The notes beneath the pieces are model-generated. The model ran no database searches and was not told the DNA's origin. It saw nothing but the letters and a program-made list of their open reading frames with translations. The position numbers and the translations under genes are program-made. DNA of 64,000 nt from Cordilura impudica (taxonomy: Eukaryota; Arthropoda; Insecta; Diptera; Scathophagidae): assembly GCA_963682025.1 (NCBI GenBank), contig OY821519.1, positions 141,031,429-141,095,428 of the forward strand, written 5' to 3'. Shown one piece after another: positions 45,013 to 56,783 of the stretch (positions are counted from its first letter, which is position 1; each line of letters begins with the position of its first letter).

Positions 45013-46017
45013 CAGTTTATAATGTGTTGATATTGATGTTGCTGTTGATATTGATGTGGTGTTTTTGTTGAATTATAGTGCAATTTAAATATACAGACAA
45101 ACAAACATTACTAATCTACATTAGTAAGAAGAATACAAAATAAGTAATCACGTTTTTCTTCTTCTTACTTTAGTTAGAAGTATTAATAGGAGACGATCGA
45201 AGTAGCGTTTGGTTTTGTCTGGATTCTGCAGCGCCATTGTGGGATGTTATTTGTGCTTTTTTTTGCGTAGTTTGTATTTGTTGTTGTGTTATTTTGTTGT
45301 TAAAGCAAAATAATGCAGGTGTTCTTCAGACTTTTAGGCGCCATTGTAATAGGAATCATTTTAAAGAAATGTTCAGATGATCGTTTGTTTTTTCTTTATT
45401 ATTTGATTTGATGTAGTAGTTGTTGCTGGTAAATAATTTAAATAAAATTATGCAACCTACTCATTGACTATATTAGGAAATGTGAACGAAGCCAAAAGAT
45501 ATACAATTATTTAAGGCTCTTTTCTTTTATTTTTTTTGATTAACACGCACAGTAAAGTTAAGACTATGGCTGGACAGTGCATTACCTTGTCTACCCATAA
45601 CTCTGGCCTCTTTTAGTGAGTAGCTTCACTCAAACGACGCATAATACTCACTCACAATAATAGAAGACAAATATTAACATGACCTTGATTTTTGAATGAC
45701 TTATAGGTGAACTTTTCGTTCTTTATTCGCATTTTGCACAATATTTGCTTGATTGGTCGATTGTTTTGGAGCCGTTGTTTCTAGTTTCATCACCCGTAAT
45801 TATACATTTCATTTTTTCCTAGTAGTCAGAAAGCATTATTTCAGAGATATTAATGCGACTCCTTTTTTCAAAAAAAAAAATTCGTGTTTTTGATGCGTTT
45901 CAGGTCCAAATTATATTATAAAATGGTGTTGATAGCAGGAACTTTAATTATAAGTTGATGATTTTACCTTGATGTACTGTTAACAGTTGATGTTTTCTTT
46001 CGACTAGATCGCTCTTT
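45013..46017. other. Non-coding, apparently unique
   Basis: No repeat match, no supported exon. GATATTGATGTTGCTGTTGA-type runs occur near 45031. The composition is more even than elsewhere, which suggests older non-repetitive DNA. Confidence 0.4.
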
Positions 46018-46078
46018 GTCCACATCACTGTGCAGAGGCTATATATAAGTTAATCATTTCGTTTCTAATAATTAGTAA
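46018..46078 (+). mobile_element. DINE-1-like 5' end remnant
   Basis: CACATCACTGTGCAGAGGCT, ATATATAAGTTAATCATTTC and GTTTCTAATAATTAG follow the first 60 bases of elements A-C. Nothing downstream matches. Confidence 0.55.
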
Positions 46079-46317
46079 CCTCAATTTTTTTTTATTTTTT
46101 AGATAACTAAAAGATTATTTACTTCATTTTTATTTTATCCGACGTAGAAAAGATTATAATTTTGCAAACCATATACACATGTTTTGAATATATGTACACT
46201 TCCCACTTAGACAAATATCGGCTTTACTGCAAACGACATCGAGTATTGAAAAATGAGGAAATACGTCTTCGTTTAAATCAAATACAGATTGAAATACAGT
46301 CTAAAATTAACGTCTTC

Positions 46318-46572
46318 CTAAAATGTTTTAATGAATATCTCTGATATACCTACTAAATATGTGCACTGCTTCTTTTGACAAAATAAATGAACAAAAAAGT
46401 CGTTTTCATCGGGATCCAGGTAACTAGAACCTAAAATAAAATCACGGTCTATTATTTTGGGACCCCAAATTGTACGTTTGTTTCCCATACAATTCCAATT
46501 CGAGGCAGTGGAATATATTGACAATTTGCTTACTACTTTTTTTTTGCAGGTTTCAAATGTTATCAAATCCAA
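46318..46572 (-). CDS. Uncharacterised open frame, possible exon
   Basis: The 84-codon frame reads, in part, KLSIYSTASNWNCMGNKRTI, then WGPKIIDRDFILGSSYLDPD and ENDFFVHLFCQKKQC. Its composition is like a globular protein with mixed polar and aromatic residues, not like translated repeat. It matches none of the transposon proteins seen here. A GTAGGT donor-like site falls after CQKKQCTYL. I do not recognise it. On the plus strand a second frame (46162-46344, Lys/Arg/Glu-rich) ends within it, so at least one of the two is chance. Confidence 0.22.
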   Translation of the reverse strand: MDLITFETCKKKVVSKLSIYSTASNWNCMGNKRTIWGPKIIDRDFILGSSYLDPDENDFFVHLFCQKKQCTYLVGISEIFIKTF

Positions 46573-47534
46573 TAATTTTTAAGAATTATTTCCAACACCA
46601 AAAACACAAAAATTAATTATTTTTTATCTCTAAATGTTATTTAACGCCTCTTGTTTTATTTCGTGTTTTTAAACTTCCTTCTTTCTCCATTAATGAAACG
46701 TGTTAAGATAAAGCGTTTGTATATTAACACCCTTCTTATTCAGAACAACCAGAGCTAACCACGAAACTCTTAATAATTCAACACATTTTACAAAAAAAAA
46801 AAAAAAACATTTATACTTTTATATTTCGTGATACAACCGCAAAATCAAACATATGAATTGAATGAAATTTTAATCCATTTTCAAAATCTTTCTCAACAAC
46901 AAAATATTGTTTTCAACTTATAAAAGCTTTTGCGTGTTATTAAAATTAAAATTACAAAAAACGCATATCCTTTGCGAGATATTTTTATTAATAAATAACA
47001 CCCAAAAAAATGTTAGAGATTAAAGTATAAATGCCAACAAAAACACGAAATTAAACTAATAAAAAAAAATACATCATGTCAGAAGGTGTAGCATCTCAAA
47101 TAAACCCAAAATGATAATGATAACTTTTGAAAACTTATAGAAAGGAGTGCGTGGCTTTAAAAACACTCAGGTGTTTTGGATGAGAAACGAATTTAGTTTT
47201 ATCGGCGCCACACCATGCTGTGTTAGACATTTATTTAAGTCAAGAATGAAAAGGTTTTTTTTTATTGATTTAACGACACAAACATTTTAGCCGTATATAG
47301 TTAGTTAAAATACATAACCACGTAATTAACAACAAATATTTTAATGATTTTATTGTAATTTAACTCACATTTTAAACTCATAATATCAAAATTAGCGATT
47401 TTATTAAGGAAACTCAAAAACGTCTGAAGAAGAAAAAAATATTAGCTACGTGATTTGAATTAGAGGTAGGTAAATGACTTCGAAACAGCTTTAAAAAAGA
47501 AACTTGTATTATCTTTGCCCATTCTCAGTCATCA
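46573..47534. other. Non-coding AT-rich DNA
   Basis: No gene or repeat recognised. Confidence 0.4.
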
Positions 47535-48065
47535 ATTTCACTACGTTGTGATGAAATTCGGTAAATGAGCTTCATATCAGCCATACAATGAACGCTATTG
47601 AAATTGGTTTATATGAATGCATATTCAGACCTATTCTCCATTCAAATTACCCCTATGCGATTGACTTAACTTGCCATAAGATCGAAATTATCAAAAAGAT
47701 CTCAGTTAAATTGGGTTTGTGTGTGTTTGTTACATCCATTAATCTATAGACCAAAAATAAACGGTATATGTCTCGATCTTCACGTAAACCTATCAAAAAC
47801 AAAAATATTGCATAGATTTTTCTGTAATTTGATTATTTTCCAAAAAGAAGTGACTTTACCAAATATGGTCAAGATCGGTCCATTTTTCGACCTAGTCCCC
47901 AAATACTCTAAATATAGCATCTGATAAAAACTTTTTCAGATTTGCAGGCAAAAAAAAAATAAAAATTCCAATTAGATTTTATTTATTTAAATTAGTTCGA
48001 CCTAAGACCAATTCTCTAAATACATGGCATAGGGTATCTCATAGTCGGTCTTGACCGACTATAAT
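47535..48065 (+). mobile_element. DINE-2 copy g, 5'-truncated
   Basis: It starts inside the family sequence (AAATGAGCTTCATATCAGCC), then CAGACCTATTCTCCATTCAA, TGGGTTTGTGTGTGTTTGTT, GACCTAGTCCCCAAATACTC, and ends with GGGTATCTCATAGTCGGTCT and TGACCGACTATAATTATA, directly abutting the next copy. Confidence 0.75.
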
Positions 48066-48860
48066 TATACCCTATACCATATGTGGTTTGGGTATAATGA
48101 CTTTGTGCTGCTGTTTGTAACTACCAAAAATATTTGACCTAGACCCATCTTTTATTATACCAATCGGCTCAGAATCACTTTCTGAGTCGTTTTAGCGATG
48201 TCAGTCCGTCCGTCCGTCTGTGTGTCTGTGTAAACATTGTAATCAAACTACAGGTCGCAAATATGAATATATTTTGATGAAATTTAGTAAATAAGCTTTT
48301 ATCAGCCATGGGAAATTGGTGCAAATCGGCCAATGTTCAGACCCAGTCCCCATACAAATGAACCCTGTGAAATCGACATAAATTGCCATAAGATGCAAAT
48401 TATCATATAGATCTTAGTAAAATTGGGTTTGTATGTGTTAATTGTATCCATTAATCAGTAGTCCAAAAATAATCTCTATTGGACAATTCTTAGTCATAGG
48501 CCCCATATAGAGCTGCTTCCCGATCTTCACTTAAATCTATCAAAAAAAAAAAAAAAACAATAATATTGCGCAGATTTTTCTCAAATTTGGTTTGTTTATA
48601 TTTTTTCAAAATATAAGTGACTTTACCAAATATGGTCAGGATCTTTCCATTTTTTGACCCAGTCCACATATAAATATAGCACCCGATATGAACTTTTTCA
48701 TATCTGCAGCCACAAAAATTTAAAATTAAATTTGGGTTTTGCTTATTTTCTATATCCAGTTAGTTGGACCGAAGAGATAGGGTTTCTAAACCATGGTATA
48801 GGGTATCGTATGGTCGGTCTAGACCGACTATAATTTTCTCATTTGTTTTCTTACTTGTTT
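48066..48860 (+). mobile_element. DINE-2 copy h, near full length
   Basis: 5' hairpin CCCTATACCATATG with GGTTTGGGTATAATGAC, then CTTTCTGAGTCGTTTTAGCG, the GTCY core TCAGTCCGTCCGTCCGTCTG (48202), ATCAAACTACAGGTCGCAAA, and CCTATATTTGATATG-type blocks to the 3' hairpin GTCGGTCTAGACCGACT (48813) and CTTACTTGTTT. About 795 bp, no coding capacity. The hairpin, GTCY core and CTTACTTGTT end are shared in design with the DINE-1-like elements, but the sequence differs, so it is a separate family. Confidence 0.75.
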
Positions 48861-49151
48861 ATTATATCATATCAAGACATGTCTTTCGAAACTTTATCCA
48901 TTTTTTTAACCTTTGAGATATTGCGTATTGGCTCTTTTTTCTAATGTGCATCGTAGGACGAGTGGTATTTTAATATAGTTTTAAAAGAATGTAATCCTTT
49001 TCAATTGTACTAAATCTTGGACATCTCAAAAAAGAGATATAACCAATGGAACCATATTTTTTTTATCGTTACAATCTCGTATTCAAGGGTAGAAATATTA
49101 TCGTTTTTTTTTTGCTCAATGGTACTTATATGCGACATGCGGTAACATGCT

Positions 49152-49208
49152 TTTTTTTATATTATTACCGCAAACGGTGAAACTATAAACTTTGGTATAT
49201 TGCTTATT
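49152..49208 (+). repeat. Left copy of a ~58-bp direct repeat around element C
   Basis: TTTATATTATTACCGCAAAC through TATAAACTTTGGTATATTGC TTATTTTTT resembles 52337-52394 at about 85% by eye, so element C is bracketed by direct repeats. Confidence 0.7.
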
Positions 49209-49209
49209 T

Positions 49210-52200
49210 TTTATACCCTCCACCCCAGTGTGCAGAGGGTATATATAAGTTTGTCATTCCGTTTGTAATAATTAGAAAAAAAATTCTGGACCCATAATAT
49301 ATATATATATTTGTGATCCAATTAACAAGCGGAGTTGATATAGCGATGTCCGTCTGTCCGTCTGTGGAAATCACGATAACAACTTCAATCGGGCACCAAG
49401 GGTACCCATTTGCATAGACTATGATTCACTGACTTTCTGAAAAGTTTGCTATTTAAAATCGTCCAAATCGGTTGAATAGGGCCCGAGATCTGAAGGAAGA
49501 ACTAAAAAAAGTCTTGAAAAAATATGATTTTCTATGTTCTTCTTGTCACGATCACGGCCTCAGTGGACAGCTAGGGCGATCATTTTTAGTGAGGATGATT
49601 CACCAAAATCATGGGAGGTTTTCTGTTTAAAAAATCATTAAAATCGGTGGAACATGTCCAGGGAAATCTCTGAAAAATAAAAAAAAATTAAAAATATGAT
49701 GTTTCTATATTGTTCTTGTTGTTATTCCAAAAGTTGTATTGTTGTCATAGCTGAAATTGTTGTTGTTGTGGTCGTTGTGGTAATAATATTATAAAAACTA
49801 ACCCTTTGTAAATTTTTTTTATCAACTCTGGTAGAAAAACTTTAAAGTTTACATTGTTTTGGCATCACAAAAAAAATTTACTAGATCATTTCTGTCATTG
49901 CCTCGAGCCTGCCAGCAAAGTTTCAGATCGATTGGGTCACGGGAAAGGGGTTAAAAATCAATCCAAAATTTTTTCGACAAGCGGACACTACGAGTTAATG
50001 TAAAGAGAGTATAAATTCACCAACATCTAAAATAAAAAATGTTAAACTAAATAGTTGTTAATAAAAAAAAACATGTAAATTTACCAAACATAATTTTATG
50101 TATTAAAGAAAACACGAAAATAACTTTTGGTGTTGCATTTTTTGTGTGTAATATTTACATGTGCATATGTATGTACGTACATACATACATACATATATTA
50201 AATAACAAAGTAATATACATATATTCTATACATGTATATTCATAATAACCGCATGTTAGATATAAATCGGTATATTATTTTATTTATATAAAATTCTCCA
50301 ATATGTATTTTGTTTTAGGGAAAATACATTTCTTTCGTATTAACAAACATAGTGTCAATTCATTTTGCTCAGAGTTGCTATGCCACAGTAGATGGCGCCG
50401 CAATTTTTGTTCTAATTAGCTTTGCAATCGTTATTTCTATTTTAACATGAATGTCAATATTTTTAACTAGATATCATACAGAACAATGTTAAGAGTATAC
50501 ACGGGCTGGTCTTGTATTTCATACGTTTTTTCATTATTCTTTTACAAATATGAACATAAGTTTGGCATATTAACTTTTTGTTGTCTTCACAAAATAGAGT
50601 TACCGAGTTCATCAATGAGTTTTTTGCTTTCAAAACAGTTCTACATAGTTATATAGAACTATTATTCTGCTTTACCTACAAAATATCTGATTGCGATTAC
50701 ATCTAATTTTTAAAAATGGTTTATAATTACTAAAGCATTATTATTCACATAAATACAAAATTGCACTTTTTAAATTTTCCATTCAAATTTAAGAAAATAT
50801 CAATTCTAAAAACTGTAATTAAAATTTCCAATTATAAATAATAAAATATTAATTGAATTTCAGAAAATCATATCAAAACGTCGGAAATAATAATTTTAAA
50901 TTTAGAAGACATCAATTGCATCAAATTCCGAAAAAAAACACCAAATATGTTTACATTTAAAAAATGTTTACATTAAAAAAAATATTGGCATTCACGAGAA
51001 ATTAATAGCATTTCAGTAACTTCTTTTAACGATAGTCGAATCGTTAAAAAAAGAAAATTGCAAAATTATCAGTAAAATTTTTACACGATATTGTTGTTGT
51101 TATCTAAACGACAACCATTTTTGTGTTGTTTATTCAATCGATAAAAACTTAAGTTTTTAGGTTGAAATGTCGTCACACATAAATAAAAATCATAAAATAG
51201 TGAAAATATTTTGCTTTTATTAAAAAACTTTTTTATATAAATAAAAAAATTAAATAGCATATTCAATTCATTATTTCATTTTCAAATAAATAAACAGAAA
51301 TATTAGTAAAAAAAAATAGAGATATTAAACATAAACATAAAATCATCCTGTCATATAGGAAGTAATTTGTTTTTTTCTATTCTTTGTGTTTTTCACTTAT
51401 TTTGACAAAGATGCCACACGTTTACAATTTAAATAAATAGAAAAATAGATTTGTCGACTGTCGTTAAGATGTATGTACTTAGTGAATTACTTAATCCTCA
51501 GTGCAAACAACAATAGCTGTCGATATATTTTGCCATTGTCAGATCGTTGAAATTTACAGAATCGGACTACAGAAAACATTAATTTAAATTCAATGAATTT
51601 TATAAAACCTCAAATGATATTTAAGAATTGCGAACATAAAAATTATTACATAAATAAAGGCAATTTGATGAGAATGTTATTTATATATTATTTTTCACAA
51701 TTTTTTGTGGATGAAAATTTGAAGTTTTTCAAAAACTAAAGATAACAAATTATTTTATTTAAAATGTTTGGGACATTTGATTTTTTGCGTTTGGCATCCC
51801 TAATTTGCTTATTTATTATTATAATCTATTCTCTTGTTTTCCAAATATCGAAATATTTTAATAAAAAAGTTGAGAGAGCTTTTTTTGGTTATTATTTTGT
51901 TACTCCATCCGACCTATATGGCCGCAATGAAAAAATATTTCGCCAGTTAAAAGAAACTATACAGCCATCTCCAATTAGAACGATTTAATGTATATAGCCA
52001 CCCTACACAACCATTACCTTTGCAATGGAGGTTAGGGCGAGCTATTTAATTAGCAAAAACTAAATTAAACGAGAAGTTATGTCATATAACCGGAAACGCA
52101 TGCATATAGGTATATAACCTAAATGCATGGCGATCAGCAACCACGATGACCAAAAAGCAAACACCGAAATAATAGAAAAGACGAAAACCCCAAAAAATTT

Positions 52201-52336
52201 TCTGAAATAATTTGGTATTAAGTTTAACAAATTGTTTACTTTTTCCAATATTTTGTTTACATTTATTATCAATACTCAAACCGAGGTAGAGGGTATCAAA
52301 GATTCGGCACAGCCGAATTTAACACTCTTACTTGTT
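49210..52336 (+). mobile_element. DINE-1-like element C
   Basis: 5' hairpin TACCCTCCACCCCAGTGTGC with AGAGGGTATATATAAG, GTCY core GATGTCCGTCTGTCCGTCTG (49345), then the blocks of A and B in order: GGGAGTAAAA-like junction, ACCGCATGTTAG (50250), ACAGTAGATGGCGCC (50384), TTGTTGTTATCTAAACGACA (51091), GGTTAGGGCGAGCTATTTAA (52028). The 3' hairpin TTCGGCACAGCCGAA (52303) is intact, followed by CTCTTACTTGTT. It has no nested MITE and so shows the basic layout of the family in this window (3.13 kb). A CATACATACAT microsatellite lies near 50180. No protein is encoded; autonomous partners are not in the window. Confidence 0.8.
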
Positions 52337-52394
52337 TTATATTATCACCGCAAAACATTAAACAATAAACTTTGGTACATTGCTTATTTTTTGA
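52337..52394 (+). repeat. Right copy of the ~58-bp direct repeat around element C
   Basis: TTTATATTATCACCGCAAAA through ACAATAAACTTTGGTACATT matches 49152-49208. Confidence 0.7.
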
Positions 52395-53170
52395 ACGTCG
52401 AGTTGACAGCATAATGGAATAGATGTGACTCTTGTGAATCTCGGCTTAAACCGATTATTGATGATTGAATTGGATTATTGAAAACAGCTAAAATTAAGAT
52501 TTTCGATAAATTATAACAGATATTTAAATTTGATGAAAACCAAAAACAACAATTTTTCGGGTACTTGCACAGTTAGGAATATATACTGATATCACCGTTC
52601 ATTATTATTTACTAATACCGTGGTGTTTTAATTCTCTTTAAAAATGACGACCATTACTTTTACTAATGCCGTTATTCATTTTACTTTGCCAACCTTATGT
52701 TTATGAAAAATTATTGTCTGCTAAATAGCATTCGTTAGCAAATTAAATAATTTTAACATACCTCATTGATTTGCGGATTTTTAAATGGTCGTCATTATCA
52801 AGTCACGTTTTTGACACATAATATTGAGCTGTTAATCAAATGGTTATAAAATTTTTCACATTTAAGTAAAATGTGAACAAGATTTGAAATGCCACAAGTA
52901 TGTTTGGTATTACAATCGGCAAGTTTGTTTCGAGTGCAAGTAATATTAGCACAAGTCAAGGGTTAAGAATATATATTCCATTACAACTAATTTTCAAGAA
53001 GACTATAAATATTAACGCTATAACAAATCCTGGCAAAGCAAGTAAGATTAAGAGTTTGCAATTAGTATTGACTAATTTAAATATTTTTTATTGGAATAAG
53101 CTTTTACAGATAGAAATATAGATTTAATTCAAAAAATTCAATAACACAGGTTAGAAGTTAATGGGGACTC
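52395..53170. other. Non-coding, nothing recognised
   Basis: A 73-codon frame at 52900-53121 shows no motif. No repeat match seen. Confidence 0.4.
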
Positions 53171-53174
53171 AAAA

Positions 53175-53765
53175 ATATACTCAGTCCAATTCTAAACAAA
53201 AATTCCGCATGAAATATCACACTTCTCCCTTTTCCCTTATTATGAATAAAAATTCCTTCGGAAAAAAAATTCTATGGGAAAAAAGTAGTTATTCTCAATG
53301 CACTTGATTTTAGTTTTTTCCCTCAAAAAAATTTCCCTTGCAAAAAAAACGGGAGTTTACATAAAAATGTAAAAAGTATTTTGATAAAACAAAATTTAAA
53401 TAAAAAAAAAATAATATTTTATTAATCTTGTAGACTGGAGACCACAAATAAAGCCAAACTTCAACTTTTGTTAAGTTTAATGAGAGCCAATTCAAGCATT
53501 GATTGTGTTTTCCATAGATTCAGCCCGCAATTGACTTCTAGCAATCCTATGGCCATTTCGTTGTTGTTGTTCTACAACACCAATTTCCTCCACGAGTGCT
53601 CGCATCATAGCTATGCTAATCATTTTTTATTTAATTTTTCTTCAAATAATTTTATTTGCGTTTGCACACAAAAAAAAAACAAAGAATTATAAATCTTTCT
53701 GGAGAAAAGTATTTTCCGTGAAAAAGAAATTCCTTGAGAATATTCGTAATTGGGCTGACTATAAA
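53175..53765. mobile_element. Possible TIR element with a transposon-gene fragment
   Basis: The left side (CTCAGTCCAATTCTAAACAA, then CTTCTCCCTTTTCCC) and the complement of the right side (AGTCAGCCCAATTACGAATA, then TTTTCTCC) share order and partial sequence, as in decayed TIRs. In the middle the minus strand reads MRALVEEIGVVEQQQRNGHR followed by IARSQLRAESMENTIN, a Glu/Gln/Arg-rich start of the sort seen in PIF/Harbinger nucleases, but this is a weak resemblance. Confidence 0.3.
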
Positions 53766-53904
53766 CTAATAGTTTTGGAAGAGATAAAAATTTTTTTAAA
53801 TAAAAATTCATCTTTACATGCTGAGGTTAATATATAGTTACTAGCATAGCCCAGCCCTCGAAAATCGAGTGCAAATTCGAGGAAATTTTATTTTTTCATT
53901 TAAT

Positions 53905-53957
53905 AAATAATTTCATAAAAGCCTAAAGGTATACTTATCAATTTTAGCCAACTTTTG
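53905..53957 (+). repeat. Direct repeat left of the LINE
   Basis: AATTTCATAAAAGCCTAAAG through CAATTTTAGCCAA resembles 56731-56783 (about 80% by eye). The upstream 53857-53904 piece matches the complement of 16690-16742. Confidence 0.6.
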
Positions 53958-53983
53958 AAATAAAATTCATTAAATTTCATTAT

Positions 53984-56704
53984 AAATTTAAACGAATTTA
54001 TTGGCAATGATGAGATTGAATTGGAAAATTATATTCTTTTTAGATGCGATAGTATTTCAAGGCACACCGGTGGTGTTTGTTTTTACATAAACAATAACTG
54101 GCAAGCAACACAAATTAATTGCAATTCCGTTGGAAAAATGATTTGGTGGCTTAATGTGGAAATTCAAAATAGAAACAGAAATTATAAGCTAATTGGTGTG
54201 TATAGGTCACCAGATAGACAAAAATCGCCAGAAGCAGTCTTTAATGGTTTCTTTGAGGTTGAAATGGACAAAATTAATAAACATGATAATTATTTAATAA
54301 TGGGTGATTTTAATATTGATTGGCTTGAAAATAGTACCCATAAATATAGATTGGAAGAAATAATAAATGATAACGTCTTTAAACAAATCGTTACGCAACC
54401 GACAAGATTAACAAGAACTATAAATACTCTAATTGATTATGTGGTAACAAATATAGAAGATACTACGGCCAAAACAAATAGTAATCTAAAAATAGAAAGA
54501 TTAATACCAATTATGCACAATATTGAATACCCAAAAACAAAACAGATAAAAACATTACATTTTGATAATGAAAGTTTCCGGAATAACCTTATTGATGGTG
54601 GAATAAATAATATATCACCGCATGCTCTTGGTAATGCGTTATATAATGGATTATGTAAAACCATTAACGATGCGATAAAACCAATGATAATGACAAAAAA
54701 TATAAAAAATACAAAAACAAACGATTGGTTCAACAGCAATCTAAAATCAATGAAAGAAACAAAAATTCGACTTTATCAAATGGCTGTGTGGTTTAATAGT
54801 GAGTTTTATTGGAATAATTACAAGTCATTCCGAAATAACTATAAAACAGAGCTCTCAATTGCTAAAAAGAATTTTATTAACAATAAAATTAATAGATGCT
54901 GTGACCAAAAAAACAATGTGGAAAACTATAAAAACCCTTGTTCTCAAAAAAGATAATTCAAAAATACAAGAAATAGAATTAAATGGTATAACGATTTCTA
55001 ACGAAAAGGAAATAGCAGAACAATTAAACAATTTTTTCATAAACAGCATTCAACAAATTAGCGACAGTATACCATTCGTCAAATATAAGAATCTCATTGA
55101 AGAGAACCCACAAAATAAATTCAAGTTTGGAATCATTGATATAAGGATGTTGAAAAATATTATGCATGCTATGAACAACAAAAAGGATTATAATTATCTA
55201 ACAGTTAAAATGTTGCTGGATAATTTTGATATAATAGGACCCCTTTTACAACGTTTTATTGCATCTTTCCTTATAACTGGATTTTTTCCTGACTATCTAA
55301 AAGAATCTTGTATTATTCCAATTCAAAAAATTAAACACACAAAAGATCCACAAGAAATTCGGCCAGTAAATATGCTGCTAACAATAAGTAAAATTTTGGA
55401 AAAAGTCGTACAAGCCCAATTAAATAAATAATTCGAAGATAAAAATTTATTAAATGAAACACAATCAGGCTTCAGACAAAATCATAGTTGTGAATCTCTG
55501 TTGAATCTAGTGGTAACTCAATGGAAGACTGAAATGAAGAATAGAAACTGCGTTGTGGCTATTTTCTTAGACTTCAAAAGAGCGTTTAAGACAATTAACA
55601 GGGAAATAGTGTTAGAAAAACTTCAAAAATATGGAATAAAAAGCATAGAATTAAAATGGTTTGAAAGCTATCTGGAAAATAGAACTCAAAAAACAAAATG
55701 CGGAGATGAGATATCAAAAATTAAAAACATCAATGTAGGTGTGCCTCAAGGGGCAGTATTGGGAACATTGCTGTTTCTAATATATATAAACGATTTGGAA
55801 AGAGTCATAAAAAAAGCAAAAGTATGTATGTTTGTGGACGATGAAAAAATCCAGAAGATTGTGTTCGAAATTTAAATACTGAAATGAGAGAAGTTGTGGT
55901 GTTTAAAAATGAATAGATTAAAACTAAATATAAATAAAACTAAATACATGGTGATAAATGGAACGGCAGATGAAAACATTATTATCGATGGTGTACCAAT
56001 TGAGGAGATTGAAGAAATTAAATATTTAGGAGTTATTATATATAAAAACCTTAAGTTTAATACACATTTTAACTATATTTGCAAAAAGATTGCTAAAAAA
56101 AAATAGCTTTCTTCAGAAGAATTCGAAATAATATATCAACAATTACATCTATAAGAATATTTAACACAATAGTTAAACCCCACTTTGAATGTTGTTCAAC
56201 GCTGCTTTTCCTTGGGAGTCAACAAATGAAAGAAAGACTTCAAAAGCTTCAAAATAAGGGTATGAAATGCAGATGTCATAGGTTAACACATATAAGTGAC
56301 ATGTTACAAAAATTGCAGTGGCTCTCAGTGAATCAAAGACTGGTGATGAATGTTCTAATATTTATATTTAAGATGAAAAATGGAATGTTGCCAAACTACT
56401 TGGGAAAGCAACTAGTTTATGTAGCAGATGTACAGCCATACAATCTGAGGAATATGAACGATTTTAAGTTAAATTTTGGAAGAACAAATTTTTACCAAAA
56501 TTTATTATTTTATAATGGACTTAAGTTATATAATAAAATTCCATCAGAATTAAAGAATGAAAAAAACTTTTTTATATTTAAACGAAAAATTACAATGTAC
56601 GTAAAACAAATGTGTTAATGTAGAAAATCCATGAATGTAACATATTTTATTTTATATTAATAGCAGTATGGCTAAATAAATAAATAAATAAAAAAAAAAA
56701 AAAA
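53984..56704 (+). pseudogene. Non-LTR retrotransposon (jockey/CR1-group), 5'-truncated and frameshifted
   Basis: It opens in the middle of an APE-type endonuclease (FIGNDEIELENYILFRCDS, then GGVCFYINN, LIGVYRSPDR, MGDFNIDW with catalytic Asp/Asn, NTLIDYVVTN). A frameshift near 54900 leads into the linker and RT: ESCIIPIQKIKHTKDPQEIR, an in-frame TAA at 55429, ETQSGFRQNHSCESLLNL, IFLDFKRAFKTINRE (first catalytic Asp), GVPQGAVLGTLLFLIYINDL, and FVDDE in place of the usual (Y/F)ADD. More frameshifts follow near 55845, 55890 and 56100 before CSTLLFLGSQ-type and LQWLSVNQRLVMNVLIF C-terminal blocks, stop at 56616. The 3' tail is (TAAA)n plus poly-A at 56674-56704. Complete elements would also have ORF1, which is absent. 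Dead. Confidence 0.85.
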
Positions 56705-56730
56705 TATTTGTATAAATGGGTTTGTCAATT

Positions 56731-56783
56731 AATAATTTTAAAGGAGCATAAAGGTATGTTAATCAATTTTAGCCAATTCACAA
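56731..56783 (+). repeat. Direct repeat right of the LINE
   Basis: AATTTTAAAGGAGCATAAAG through CAATTTTAGCCAATT matches 53905-53957. Confidence 0.6.

Noticed and set aside
46162..46344. 60-codon plus-strand Lys/Glu-rich frame
   Set aside because: No acceptor or donor of quality, no motif, and it overlaps the more protein-like minus-strand frame.
49152..52394. LTR retrotransposon bracketed by direct repeats
   Set aside because: The repeats are only 58 bp, there is no primer-binding site, gag or pol, and the interior is a DINE-1-like element with its own ends.
53613..53837. 74-codon plus-strand frame next to the candidate TIR element
   Set aside because: Lys/Asn/Phe-rich with no motif, explained by AT-rich composition.
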